This document shows, piece by piece, positions 1 to 8,093 of a stretch of 23,937 nucleotides of DNA. Positions within the stretch are counted from its first letter, which is position 1, and the number at the start of each line of letters is the position of its first letter. The stretch is from JALZVT01 sp964611345 (GTDB lineage: Bacteria; Pseudomonadota; Gammaproteobacteria; Pseudomonadales; Azotimanducaceae), in assembly GCA_964611345.1 (NCBI GenBank), contig CAZSYU010000058.1:1-23937 (forward strand), read 5' to 3'. Under the pieces are notes generated by a model. The model made no database searches. It was not told the origin of the DNA and saw nothing but the letters and a program-made list of their open reading frames with translations. The position numbers and the translations under genes were made by a program.

Positions 1-258
1 GTTGGGGAAGAATTCCCTAAACTCGCCATACAGCTGGGCCGCCAGGGTCTTGTTGGGCGCCATCACAATGGCCGGACGCTGTACTTCTTCGATGACGTTG
101 GCAATGGTGAAGGTCTTGCCAGATCCGGTCACCCCAAGCAGCGTCTGATGCGTCAGACCATCCTGCAGGCCGCTCACCAGTTCGCGAATGGCGGTGGGCT
201 GATCACCAGCGGGCGTATACTCGGAAACCACCTGCAGACGGGTGTTGGGCTTCGCCAT
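1..258 (-). CDS. uvrB: UvrB, excinuclease ABC subunit B (N-terminal 86 residues, runs off the left edge)
   Basis: UvrB is the damage-verification helicase subunit of the UvrABC nucleotide-excision repair complex in the cytoplasm. Reading leftward from an ATG at 258, the translation opens with a typical UvrB start (MAKPNTRLQVVSEYTPAGDQ). It then shows the Walker A loop GVTGSGKT at residues 42-49 and the following APNKTLAAQLYGEF stretch at 67-80, all hallmark UvrB sequence. The frame stays open to base 1, so the gene is cut by the window and is not broken. The ribosome site is weak (an AGAG just upstream). I saw no LexA-type operator in the 259-372 gap, so SOS control is not visible here. The next gene on the right is divergent. 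Confidence 0.96.
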   Translation of the reverse strand, partial: MAKPNTRLQVVSEYTPAGDQPTAIRELVSGLQDGLTHQTLLGVTGSGKTFTIANVIEEVQRPAIVMAPNKTLAAQLYGEFREFFPN

Positions 259-372
259 TTGCTCTTACACTTGTCTCATCATGTTGAGGGTGACATTAAC
301 GCCCCCGACGGCGGTTGCACAGCCCGATGGAGAGCGGATTTGGAAGAAACTACGGAGACTCTGGCCAGCGGT

Positions 373-1422
373 ATGGCAGCAGTGGACGCCGTCATCGGAC
401 CGGACGCCAGCGCGGAGGCCGTGGCGGATACACAGGCAGACAACAGGGGCCGCTTTGCGAGCGCACCCTGGCAGATTCCCTGGCGGGGTTGGCGCGATGT
501 GCTGTTGCGGGTGAAAGAAGAAGCCGCGCTCGACAACCTGCAGCTCATCGCCGCCGGTATGGCGTTTTATGCGATGTTATCGGTCGCTCCGGCGCTGGCG
601 GTGATAATTTCGGTATACGGGCTGCTGACATCCCCGGAGGCTCTGACACGGCAAATGGTCGTGCTTAGCAGCTACCTGCCGGATGAAGCCCGAGCTCTGG
701 TCGAGGACCAACTCGCCGAACTCATGAGCACCGCCGAGACGAACCTGGGTTGGGGCCTGGTCGCCTCCGCAATGATATCCCTGTGGTCCGCATCACGAGC
801 CATGAAATCGCTATTTGGTGGGCTCAACGCCGTCTACGACGAGCGCGAGACCCGGGGCTGGTTCTGGCTGACCCTGCAATCGGTGACCTTCACCCTGGCG
901 GGCATTCTGCTTCTGGTGTTAACCCTGGCAACCTTAACCGTGGTACCCCTGGCGGTCGACTACTTACCCATCTCCAACTTCAACGCGATACTGATTCGAT
1001 TCCTGAGTACCGCGGTGGTCTCACTGGTTGTGCTCGCCGGTCTTGCCGTGCTGTACCGCTACGGACCATCGCGCACCCGCGCCCATTGGCGCTGGGTGAT
1101 CATTGGGGCACTGGTGGCCTGGGTCACCTGGATTGCCGCATCTGGCGGTCTCTCCTGGTACGTCAGCAACTTCGACAGCTACCAGCGCACCTATGGCGCA
1201 CTGGGCGCGGTGGCAATTCTGCTCATGTGGTTCTTTGTCTCGGCCTACGCCATGTTGCTGGGCGGCGAACTCAACGCCGAGCTCGAACATCAAACCCAGC
1301 AGGACAGCACCGTTGGCCCGGAACAACCCATGGGCGAGCGTGGTGCGGTAATGGCTGATCAACTCGGCGCCATACCCAGGTGGCGCAAGCGCAAGCTCGC
1401 AGTGCCGCCGGTTAACGAGTAA
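373..1422 (+). CDS. YihY/virulence factor BrkB family inner-membrane protein
   Basis: This is a polytopic inner-membrane protein of the YihY/BrkB (UPF0761) family; its molecular function is not settled. About six hydrophobic segments are visible. Family-typical stretches are AAGMAFYAMLSVAPAL, LWSASRAMKSLFGGLNAVYD followed by ERETRG, YRYGPSR, and near the end YGALGAVAILLMWFF then GGELNAELEH. The open frame extends left to 148, but that part is antisense to uvrB and looks random, so I start at the ATG at 373 (349 aa). A TTG at 340 with GGAGAG upstream and a GTG at 382 remain possible. The N-terminal 35 residues and the C-terminal 40 are polar, cytoplasmic-looking tails. The 3' end overlaps the convergent kinase gene by 11 bases. 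Confidence 0.9.
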   Translation: MAAVDAVIGPDASAEAVADTQADNRGRFASAPWQIPWRGWRDVLLRVKEEAALDNLQLIAAGMAFYAMLSVAPALAVIISVYGLLTSPEALTRQMVVLSSYLPDEARALVEDQLAELMSTAETNLGWGLVASAMISLWSASRAMKSLFGGLNAVYDERETRGWFWLTLQSVTFTLAGILLLVLTLATLTVVPLAVDYLPISNFNAILIRFLSTAVVSLVVLAGLAVLYRYGPSRTRAHWRWVIIGALVAWVTWIAASGGLSWYVSNFDSYQRTYGALGAVAILLMWFFVSAYAMLLGGELNAELEHQTQQDSTVGPEQPMGERGAVMADQLGAIPRWRKRKLAVPPVNE

Positions 1423-2407
1423 CTGCCGACCCCGTCGGCCATAGCCAGGCGGCACCACGCACCCCACTACTGTCGCCGTGCAACGGTGGCAGCAGTTGTA
1501 CCCCGTGCTCACCGCCCGCTGCCAGCGCCCCTTCGGAGTTGAAGATGTATTTCGGCAGCAGAGCGCGCAGCCGCTCATAGAGGAGCGGTTGTGCTGACAG
1601 CCCACCACCAAGCACCACCGCCTGGGGATCAACCACATTAAGTACCTGCGCGAGGCTTCTGGCCAACAGATCGCAATACAGCTCACGAACTTCGACCAAA
1701 CCGGCAGCATCTGGGTGTTCTGCCGCAAACACTGCTTCCGCCGTTGTCGCCACACCCAGCAGTTCCTGCGCCGTACGGGCAAGACCTGGACCAGACAGGA
1801 AGGTCTCCACACAGTTTAGCCGCCCGCAGTAACACGCCCTGTCCGCCAATCGCACCTGCAACTCGTCTAACTGCTGCGCCTCACTGCCAACTGCGCGCGG
1901 CGGGTGACGCAAATAGGCCACGGGCGTGTGGCCCCACTCGCCTGCCGTGGCTGTGGCACCTGTTACGAGTTGGCCATCTATAACCAGCCCACCGCCTACA
2001 CCCGTACCTAAAATAACCCCAAACACAGTCGAGGCACCCGCAGCCGCACCATCCATCGCCTCAGAGAGTGCAAAGCAGTTGGCGTCATTGGCGAGGCGCA
2101 CGCGCTTGCCCAGAACCGCTTCGAGATCCAGCAACAGCGGCCGTCCGTTAAGCACCGTCGAGTTACAGTTTTTCATTACTTGCTGGGCAGCGACCCAGGC
2201 GCCAGGGGTACCAATACCTATCGGTGTGTTCGCATCCGCGTCCGTTACGTGTTGCAGCTCTGCGATCAATGCCGCTAGTGCGTCAAGCACGCTTGCGTAA
2301 GAATCACTTGGGGACGCAATGCGGATGCGTTTCAACAACGCACCCTCGGCATCCATAACCACGCCTTCGATTTTGGTGCCGCCCAGATCGATACCAATAC
2401 GCAACAT
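1412..2407 (-). CDS. ROK family sugar kinase, fructokinase (Mak)-like
   Basis: This is a predicted cytoplasmic ATP-dependent hexose kinase of the ROK family (331 aa). Visible features are the N-terminal phosphate-binding loop IDLGGTK (residues 6-12), NDAN with the presumed catalytic Asp at about 108, the glycine-rich GTGVGGG near 134-140, and a zinc site made of GEWGH (His160) and CYCGRLNC (Cys192, 194, 199) followed by VETFLSGPG. That arrangement is closest to E. coli Mak-type fructokinases, although the exact sugar cannot be read from sequence. It is about 30 residues longer than usual, mostly from an insert before the cysteines and a C-terminal tail. The open frame runs further upstream, but only from the ATG at 2407 does the protein match the family. 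It lies 2 bases after the permease stop, so the two are probably translated from one message. Confidence 0.9.
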   Translation of the reverse strand: MLRIGIDLGGTKIEGVVMDAEGALLKRIRIASPSDSYASVLDALAALIAELQHVTDADANTPIGIGTPGAWVAAQQVMKNCNSTVLNGRPLLLDLEAVLGKRVRLANDANCFALSEAMDGAAAGASTVFGVILGTGVGGGLVIDGQLVTGATATAGEWGHTPVAYLRHPPRAVGSEAQQLDELQVRLADRACYCGRLNCVETFLSGPGLARTAQELLGVATTAEAVFAAEHPDAAGLVEVRELYCDLLARSLAQVLNVVDPQAVVLGGGLSAQPLLYERLRALLPKYIFNSEGALAAGGEHGVQLLPPLHGDSSGVRGAAWLWPTGSAVTR

Positions 2408-2409
2408 GA

Positions 2410-3777
2410 CTAAGGCTTGTCTGCTGCACGTTTTTGCAGTGCGAGCGTCAACATATACGCTAGCCCACCGGCAACGAAGATGAGCAATCCATACAGCGCT
2501 TGCAGCGGTGCGGATTGCACCACGTAATACAACGTCCAAACGGTGATGGCCAGATAGATGAGAGGCGGCAACGGGTACCAGGGCACTTTAAATGGTCGCG
2601 GCAAATCCGGCTCGCGCGCGCGCAAGACAAACAAACACAGCACCACCGCGATGGTATTGGCCGCGAGCGTAAACCCGGCAAACACCAAAATGGCCTCAAA
2701 AGAGGCCGACAAGATAAAGCCCAGCGTGATTACCGATTGCACAATGATGGCCGTGCGAGGCAGTCCGCCATCGGTACTGCCAAGCGCCCCAAACAGCGGA
2801 AAGTCTTCACCAACCATCTGCAACACCCGCGGACCGGCGATCACCATGGCGCTCACGGTCGAGATCAACAGCAACGACAGCAACACACCCATCACTCGCG
2901 CTCCACCGTCGCCAAACGCGAAGCTCGCTGCAACGTAACCGACCTCCACCTGGTTGGCCATGGCGTCCATCGGGGCAACGGCAAGGAAGGTGTAGTTCAG
3001 TAGCAGGTACAGCACCAGCACCGTGAGGGTGCCAACCACTAAAATCCACGGCAGATCACGCTGGGGGTTAGTCAGCTCGCCGCTTAAGTAAGTCGCAGAA
3101 TTCCAGCCGGTGTAGGCGTAGCTCACATAGATGAGGGATACCGCAAAGGCCCCACCGGTAAGCAGTTGAGCATCACCCGTTTGTGGCAGCACGGTGACAC
3201 TTTGCAGGTTTGGCGCGAGCCACAACGCAAGTGCACAAAAACCGATGATCAATAACACCTTAAGCCAGGTAAACGCGCCTTGCGTGGCAGCGCTCGAGCG
3301 ATGCGAAACGCTATGCAGCAGCGTGAGTCCAACCACCAGTACGCACGCCAACACCGTGGTATTGAATTGCGGGAAAACACTTGCGAAATACGCCCCAAAG
3401 GTGATGGCCGCCAATGCCGAGGGTGCGGCAAAGCCAATGGTGGCGGACACCCAACCGGCGACAAAACCAACACCGGGATGTAACACACGACTGAGAAAGT
3501 TGTACTCGCCGCCGGAGCGCGGCAACGCCGCACCCAGTTCGGCGTAGCACAGCGCGCCACACAGGGCAGCAAGCCCGCCGATCACCCACAGCAGCAACAG
3601 CACAAACACCGATCGGATATCGGCAAGTTGAAAACCTAGACTGGTGAAAACGCCGGTACCCACCATGTTCGCCATCACCACCGCAATGGCGGTTCTGCGC
3701 GTGAACCTGCTCGCGCCGCCGGCTGGGGGTGCAGCCGTTATTGGATCAGCTTTCGGATCGGGGCTCGATGGGCTCAA
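2410..3777 (-). CDS. APC family amino-acid permease
   Basis: This is an inner-membrane amino acid/polyamine/organocation (APC) transporter with about 12 hydrophobic segments. The first helix has the substrate-site signature MANMVGTGVF, in which the GTG-type break is typical of APC transporters. It is followed by the CYAELGAALPRSGGEYNF loop motif characteristic of the family. The C-terminal region carries RPFKVPWYPLPP before the last helices. Substrate cannot be assigned. The start is uncertain because the frame has no ATG before the first helix. A TTG at 3777 sits 10 bases after AGGAG, while another TTG at 3816 lacks a good ribosome site. The kinase gene follows after 2 bases, and the gap to the upstream flavoprotein gene is short, so it probably belongs to the same leftward transcript. 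Confidence 0.88.
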   Translation of the reverse strand: MSPSSPDPKADPITAAPPAGGASRFTRRTAIAVVMANMVGTGVFTSLGFQLADIRSVFVLLLLWVIGGLAALCGALCYAELGAALPRSGGEYNFLSRVLHPGVGFVAGWVSATIGFAAPSALAAITFGAYFASVFPQFNTTVLACVLVVGLTLLHSVSHRSSAATQGAFTWLKVLLIIGFCALALWLAPNLQSVTVLPQTGDAQLLTGGAFAVSLIYVSYAYTGWNSATYLSGELTNPQRDLPWILVVGTLTVLVLYLLLNYTFLAVAPMDAMANQVEVGYVAASFAFGDGGARVMGVLLSLLLISTVSAMVIAGPRVLQMVGEDFPLFGALGSTDGGLPRTAIIVQSVITLGFILSASFEAILVFAGFTLAANTIAVVLCLFVLRAREPDLPRPFKVPWYPLPPLIYLAITVWTLYYVVQSAPLQALYGLLIFVAGGLAYMLTLALQKRAADKP

Positions 3778-3842
3778 AGCAATGCTGCTCCTGGCCCGCG
3801 GGCCGCTGTAACACAAAAACAGCGCCCGCTAGTGCCAGCGCA

Positions 3843-5321
3843 TCAGGCCCTCAGGTTGAACCAGAACTTGGTAATGCGTTGGGCCAACGGGGTAAATCGG
3901 GTCCGATTATAGGCATCACCCAGACGTTTCACATACTCCGAGCGCGTGGGATAGGCGAGGATGGTTTTAGCAGCCGAACCCAGGCCCAGCTTATTGCTCA
4001 TCATGAGACACAACGGTGCCAGTTGCTCGCCCGCGTCGTGCCCCACAATGGAGGCGCCCAGTATCTTGTCGCTGCCTTTGGCACAGAACACCTGGGCATA
4101 ACCCGTGTTGTCATCTTCGGCGCGACCCCGGTCCAGCTCGTTGAACGCCACCTCGTAGGTGTCGTACTCGGTACCAGACTCAGCCAGGCTGGCTTCGCTC
4201 TCACCCACGGAGGCGACTTCTGGTGTGGTGTACGTTGAGTGCGGTATTACGAAGCCACTGACGCTTGCCGTTGGAAAAAACAGTGCGTTTTGCACCACGA
4301 CTCGTGCTTGCGCATCCGCGTGGTGGGTAAACTGCAATCTGGCCGCACAGTCACCGGCAGCAAACACATCACTATTGGTGGTGCGCAGTTTCTCATCAAC
4401 CTTGACCAACCCGCCGTCATCGAGTTCTACGTTAACCGCGGCCAGGTTGAGATCTGCAGTGTTTGCTCGCCGACCCAATGCAACCAGCACGCGATCGGTG
4501 CGAAACTCACCCTCACCGTTTTTGACAACAACACTGCCGTCGTCCTGGCGCGTCACCGATTCAACACCGCTGCCGACATGCACGTTGACGCCACTGGCTA
4601 CCAGTGCATCACCAATGATTGCACTCGCGCGCGGAGACTCAGGACCAAGTACCCGATCGACAAGCTCAAACAGATGCACTTCAACACCAAGCCGGGCAAA
4701 CGCCTGCGCCAGCTCACAACCAATGGGTCCTGCACCCAGGATCGAAATGCTGTTGGGCTTGGCCTGCAGGTTGAAGACGCTCTCATTCGTTAGTGGGTTA
4801 CTCTCGCGCAAACCAGGAATGGGCGGCACCGCAGCAGCAGCACCCGTGCATAGCGCGTATTTGCGCGCGTTAATGGTTGTTGTGCCATCTATTTGCAAGG
4901 TGCCGTCGCCAGTAAAGGCGGCATTGCCCATAAACACATCCACACCCAGTTCGGTGTAGCGCGTCACGCTGTCATGCGGCGCAATGCCCGCACGCACCTC
5001 GCGCAACCAGGCAAACGCACCGTCAAAATCACCCGGCTGCTTCTTGGAATAATCGAGCAGGCACTTGGACGGCACACAACCCACGTTCAGGCAGTCGCCG
5101 CCCATGGTGTGCCGCTCAATCAGCGCCACCTTGGCACCGAGCCCAGCCGCTCCAATGGCGGCGATCAAGCCAGCGGGACCAGCACCCACAATCGCGAGGT
5201 GATAACGCTCCTGCGGTGTTGGGTTTGTGTAGTCATCGGGCTTTAGTGCGCTCTGCCAGATACGGTCGAAGTCGGCACCGGGATAAGCCGCATTGGCCTG
5301 GTTCAAAGTGGCTTCGCTCAT
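3843..5321 (-). CDS. FAD-dependent pyridine nucleotide-disulfide oxidoreductase (mercuric reductase-like class I)
   Basis: This is a class I flavoprotein disulfide reductase of 492 aa. The FAD loop GAGPAG is at 46-51, the redox-active pair is Cys77/Cys82 in CLNVGC, and the NAD(P) fold carries ILGAGPIGCELA with AAGDCA after it. It is unlikely to be true lipoamide dehydrogenase. The dimer-interface His-x4-Glu base is replaced by AYPTRSE, with Tyr457 where the catalytic His should be and Glu462 kept. It also lacks both the N-terminal metal-binding domain and the C-terminal Cys-Cys of MerA. About 40 polar residues precede the FAD domain. The ATG overlaps the upstream TVP38-type stop as ATGA. Such pairs also occur as fused genes, so the two proteins probably work together. 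The electron acceptor is unknown. Confidence 0.9.
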   Translation of the reverse strand: MSEATLNQANAAYPGADFDRIWQSALKPDDYTNPTPQERYHLAIVGAGPAGLIAAIGAAGLGAKVALIERHTMGGDCLNVGCVPSKCLLDYSKKQPGDFDGAFAWLREVRAGIAPHDSVTRYTELGVDVFMGNAAFTGDGTLQIDGTTTINARKYALCTGAAAAVPPIPGLRESNPLTNESVFNLQAKPNSISILGAGPIGCELAQAFARLGVEVHLFELVDRVLGPESPRASAIIGDALVASGVNVHVGSGVESVTRQDDGSVVVKNGEGEFRTDRVLVALGRRANTADLNLAAVNVELDDGGLVKVDEKLRTTNSDVFAAGDCAARLQFTHHADAQARVVVQNALFFPTASVSGFVIPHSTYTTPEVASVGESEASLAESGTEYDTYEVAFNELDRGRAEDDNTGYAQVFCAKGSDKILGASIVGHDAGEQLAPLCLMMSNKLGLGSAAKTILAYPTRSEYVKRLGDAYNRTRFTPLAQRITKFWFNLRA

Positions 5322-6079
5322 GAGTTTGCCTCCAGTTCTGAATTGAGTGCTTGGGTTGCAAAGCGGGTGATGACGATGGTGAGCACCAGCGTCGCCGCAA
5401 GGCCCACGTAAAGCAACCAGTTGCTACCAGTGGCGGCCTCGCCACTGAACACCTCAGAGAGGTTCTGGGCGGCGGAGCCAAAATACACATACAACAGGGT
5501 GCCGGGCATCATCCCGAGCCAACTGCCCAGAGCGTAACTGCCAAACTTCACACTGGTAATGCCCATCGCGTAATTGAGCAGGTTGAACGGAAACACCGGC
5601 GACAAGCGAGTGAGCAATACGATGATGAAACCTTTGTCGCGAACCGCATTGTCCAGCGCACTGAACTTCGCGTTGCCGCTGATTTTGCCAGCGACCCAAT
5701 CTCTGGCGGAGTAGCGTCCCACCAAAAACGCACAGCAGGCGCCAGCCACACTGCCGGCTGACACCAGGACAAAGCCCAGCGGCAGGCCGAACAGAAAGCC
5801 CGCCGATAAGGTAAGCAGCGACCCCGGCAACAGCAGCACGGTTGCAAAAATATAGGCAAAAATGAAGACGAGCCAAGAGATGCCCTTATTGGCACCAATC
5901 CACTCCACCAGCGCGGCGAGCCAATCGGTAATGGGCAAGGTAAATGCCGCTATAGCCAGCAGCACCAGCACGCCAACAAAACCCAGCAGGCGGAATGTGT
6001 TGCCAGATCCGGCCTCCACTGCCACATCAGTTGCGGTTTCTGCTGGCGTTGAATCCTGATCAGATGGGGGGGTCGTCAT
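5318..6079 (-). CDS. TVP38/TMEM64 family (SNARE-associated/DedA superfamily) membrane protein
   Basis: This is an inner-membrane protein of 253 aa in the TVP38/TMEM64 branch of the DedA (VTT) superfamily, whose better-known members are lipid scramblases/flippases. Following a polar, acidic N-terminus of about 28 residues there are roughly five to six hydrophobic segments. The family signatures are GSLLTLSAGFLFGLPLG and the re-entrant LLTRLSPVFPFNLLNYAMG with its conserved Arg, followed by a GMMPGTLLYVYFGS helix. The start has a good ribosome site, GAGGAG 7 bases before the ATG. Its stop overlaps the oxidoreductase start by four bases (ATGA), which implies coupled translation. A 110-base gap separates it from the upstream acyl-CoA dehydrogenase-like gene, so an own promoter is possible there, though I see no clear one. 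Confidence 0.92.
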   Translation of the reverse strand: MTTPPSDQDSTPAETATDVAVEAGSGNTFRLLGFVGVLVLLAIAAFTLPITDWLAALVEWIGANKGISWLVFIFAYIFATVLLLPGSLLTLSAGFLFGLPLGFVLVSAGSVAGACCAFLVGRYSARDWVAGKISGNAKFSALDNAVRDKGFIIVLLTRLSPVFPFNLLNYAMGITSVKFGSYALGSWLGMMPGTLLYVYFGSAAQNLSEVFSGEAATGSNWLLYVGLAATLVLTIVITRFATQALNSELEANS

Positions 6080-6189
6080 GGAGCGGCTCCTCTAAATAGA
6101 CAGACGGACATGGGCGCTGTGAAAAAGTAGGACATACCCCTGAACCGGGAGTTCAAAACGACCCCAAAAAAATCTGCGCGAAACACTGA

Positions 6190-7065
6190 TTATGGTGCGT
6201 TGCTGGCAGCCTGCAAACGCTTTTCGAGCAGCGGCCGATGCATCTGCAATAGTCGCCCATCGCGCTGCCAGCGTTCGCGCACCGGGTTGACCCCCGCTGG
6301 CGCACCGGCCACCGAACTGCCTGCCGCCACCCACTGCTCAAACCAGGTCACCAGCAGTGTCATCGCCTCAAGCAAGATGGCGATAGAGCCGTGTTGACCC
6401 AGCTCAGACGTGGTCAGACCACTTGCCAGCATGAGTGCTTCGCGGGGCGCATCAGCACCGGGTGCCCAGGCACTAAAATGCCCCGCCAGCGCCACCAGCA
6501 AGCAACGCGCTTCGATCATCCCAAACAGTGCGGCATGGGTGTCCGCCTCGGCAAGCAGAGCATCTTCAGGGAGCCGCACCGCATCGAATTGTGCAGACCC
6601 TACGGCAAGCTCGGGCAAAAACCGGCCACTCGGCTTTTCCAGTAACGCCACCCCCTCAGTAGCAAGGGGCACCAGCACATTGGCCGTTGCGCCGGCATCC
6701 TGGGTGGCATTGACCACCACAGTTTCAAGGTGCGACCTGGCCGCGACCCAGCTTTTTGTGCCTTGCAATAACAGGCCGGTCGCTGTGCGCTCCAGAGTGC
6801 AGGTTGGCTGCCGCGATTCATCCCGCGCCTCGCTCACCAGGTAACTCGCCCACCCTTTGTACGCTCGCAACTGCCCAAAGCACTGGCGCATTGCGCCTTG
6901 ATAGGCCCCAACAAACACCCAGGCCGCCCGATCGGCCAGCCGACCGCCCTGCTCCGCCAACACGGTGGGGGCGAGTTGCTCAAGGTTGTTGGCACGCCAC
7001 AGAGCGAAATAATCTTGCTGGGTTGCACAAACTGCCGGGCTAACTTCCCGCGCGCTACTAATCAT
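6190..7065 (-). CDS. short, divergent acyl-CoA dehydrogenase-like flavoprotein
   Basis: This is a 291-aa protein that resembles the middle and C-terminal parts of acyl-CoA dehydrogenases. A beta-domain-like stretch reads LLLQGTKSWVAA and is followed by a strand ending in FDAVRLPEDALL. Helices then end in RERWQRDGRLLQMHRPL, a Trp-Arg-Asp pattern seen in acyl-CoA dehydrogenase/type 2 flavin monooxygenase relatives. It is about 90 residues shorter than a standard enzyme, with a reduced N-terminal helical domain, and I cannot find the usual catalytic Glu motif (YEGT or similar). It may therefore be catalytically altered or a partner subunit. The frame extends upstream, but the ATG at 7065 fits best and overlaps the SDR stop by 8 bases, pointing to translational coupling with that gene. 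Confidence 0.72.
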   Translation of the reverse strand: MISSAREVSPAVCATQQDYFALWRANNLEQLAPTVLAEQGGRLADRAAWVFVGAYQGAMRQCFGQLRAYKGWASYLVSEARDESRQPTCTLERTATGLLLQGTKSWVAARSHLETVVVNATQDAGATANVLVPLATEGVALLEKPSGRFLPELAVGSAQFDAVRLPEDALLAEADTHAALFGMIEARCLLVALAGHFSAWAPGADAPREALMLASGLTTSELGQHGSIAILLEAMTLLVTWFEQWVAAGSSVAGAPAGVNPVRERWQRDGRLLQMHRPLLEKRLQAASNAP

Positions 7066-8050
7066 TGGTACCCGCGCTTGTAACCGCAGACAGCCCACCA
7101 AAATGCCCCTCGGCCAAGAGCCGGTCCATGAAGTCGGGGTTATAGGCCGCCTCGGGATCTGCGCGTACATGCCGATCGAGCGCACCCGCATCATCACCCA
7201 CCAGAATTCGCCAGCGATTGTCGCGCACGCCCTGCAGGATAACTGCGGCGGCAGAAGCCGCGGTCATAGGTGCGTTGTCGCGAAACGATTCACCGCTCGC
7301 GGCGAGGGCGGCGCGAATGTGATCATCGGGCTCGTTATCGACCGGCAAGCCTGCAGCACTCATGCGCTCGCGCGCTTCTTGCACCTCTGCGGCCGTCATA
7401 TCGAGTGGTGCGTTATGCCCCAGCACCTTACCGGAGTTAATGGCAATCGACGTGCCAATGTGCCCGGGCATCACAAGGCTCACCCCCACATGCGGCGCGT
7501 TTACCCGCAGATCGTTGATCAGCGCCTCGGTGAAGCCTTTCACCGCAAACTTCGCAGCGGCATAAGCGGTGTGCGGCACCAGATGACCAATGCTGGCCCA
7601 GAACCCGTTAACACTGCTGGTGTTAACGATGTGGCCCTCATCGCTTTCAACCAAAAGCGGCAGGAACGCACGCGAACCGTAGTACACGCCATACCAACAC
7701 ACCCCAAAGGTACGCTCCCAGTCGTCGCGTTCGCCAGCAATAAAACTGCCACCACCGCCAATGCCTGCGTTGTTAAACAGTAAATGAATATGGTCAGTTT
7801 CGTGCTGCGCAACAACCGCATCTCTAAAATCGTTCATAGCGTCTTCGTTACTCACATCACACAGGTGAGTAGTGACCCGCACATCACTGTTTACCGCTGC
7901 CGCCAACCGCGCAGTTTCGTCCATGTTGTCTTGCATCACGTCACACATAGCCACGTGGGCACCGTCGGCAACGAGCGCCAACACAAGCTCCCGCCCCATA
8001 CCTGTGCCACCACCGGTCACCACGGCTATTTTGTTCGCAAACTCTTTCAT
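7058..8050 (-). CDS. short-chain dehydrogenase/reductase (SDR), classical type with long C-terminus
   Basis: This is a cytoplasmic NAD(P)-dependent oxidoreductase of 330 aa. The cofactor loop TGGGTGMG lies at 12-19, NNAG at 93-96, the catalytic Ser near 145-146 in NTSSVNG, and Tyr163-x3-Lys167 in YAAAK. An Asp at the end of the second strand (CDV, about 37) suggests NAD preference. The classical SDR core of about 250 residues is extended by roughly 80 residues that hold MTAASAAAVILQGVRDNRWR and NPDFMDRL. That tail is common in SDRs found near acyl-CoA and steroid-type catabolic genes. A GGGGAG lies 9 bases before the ATG. The gene overlaps the acyl-CoA dehydrogenase-like gene and follows a luciferase-like oxidoreductase, so the three probably form one catabolic unit of unknown substrate. 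Confidence 0.93.
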   Translation of the reverse strand: MKEFANKIAVVTGGGTGMGRELVLALVADGAHVAMCDVMQDNMDETARLAAAVNSDVRVTTHLCDVSNEDAMNDFRDAVVAQHETDHIHLLFNNAGIGGGGSFIAGERDDWERTFGVCWYGVYYGSRAFLPLLVESDEGHIVNTSSVNGFWASIGHLVPHTAYAAAKFAVKGFTEALINDLRVNAPHVGVSLVMPGHIGTSIAINSGKVLGHNAPLDMTAAEVQEARERMSAAGLPVDNEPDDHIRAALAASGESFRDNAPMTAASAAAVILQGVRDNRWRILVGDDAGALDRHVRADPEAAYNPDFMDRLLAEGHFGGLSAVTSAGTND

Positions 8051-8093
8051 GCTGGTATTCTCCCCGAAACCTATCTTATTTTTCTAAAACCAG

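Noticed and set aside
259..372. SOS (LexA) box upstream of uvrB
   Set aside because: No CTGT-N8-ACAG-like pattern was found in the gap.
750..1358. 202-codon open frame on the + strand inside the YihY-type gene
   Set aside because: Out of frame with a well-supported membrane protein; Arg/His/Gly-rich shadow composition.
1021..1812. 263-codon open frame on the - strand
   Set aside because: It overlaps the YihY-type gene on the opposite strand and the kinase in another frame, both with clear motifs; no recognisable domain.
4159..4959. Long open frame (266 codons) on the + strand
   Set aside because: It is entirely antisense to the disulfide reductase, low in complexity (Ser/Thr/Ala rich) and without any family motif; a shadow of the high-GC gene.
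6138..6162. TGAAC-CGGGA-GTTCA palindrome in the gap before the TVP38-type gene
   Set aside because: Arms are only 5 bases and no promoter could be placed relative to it; not enough for an operator call.
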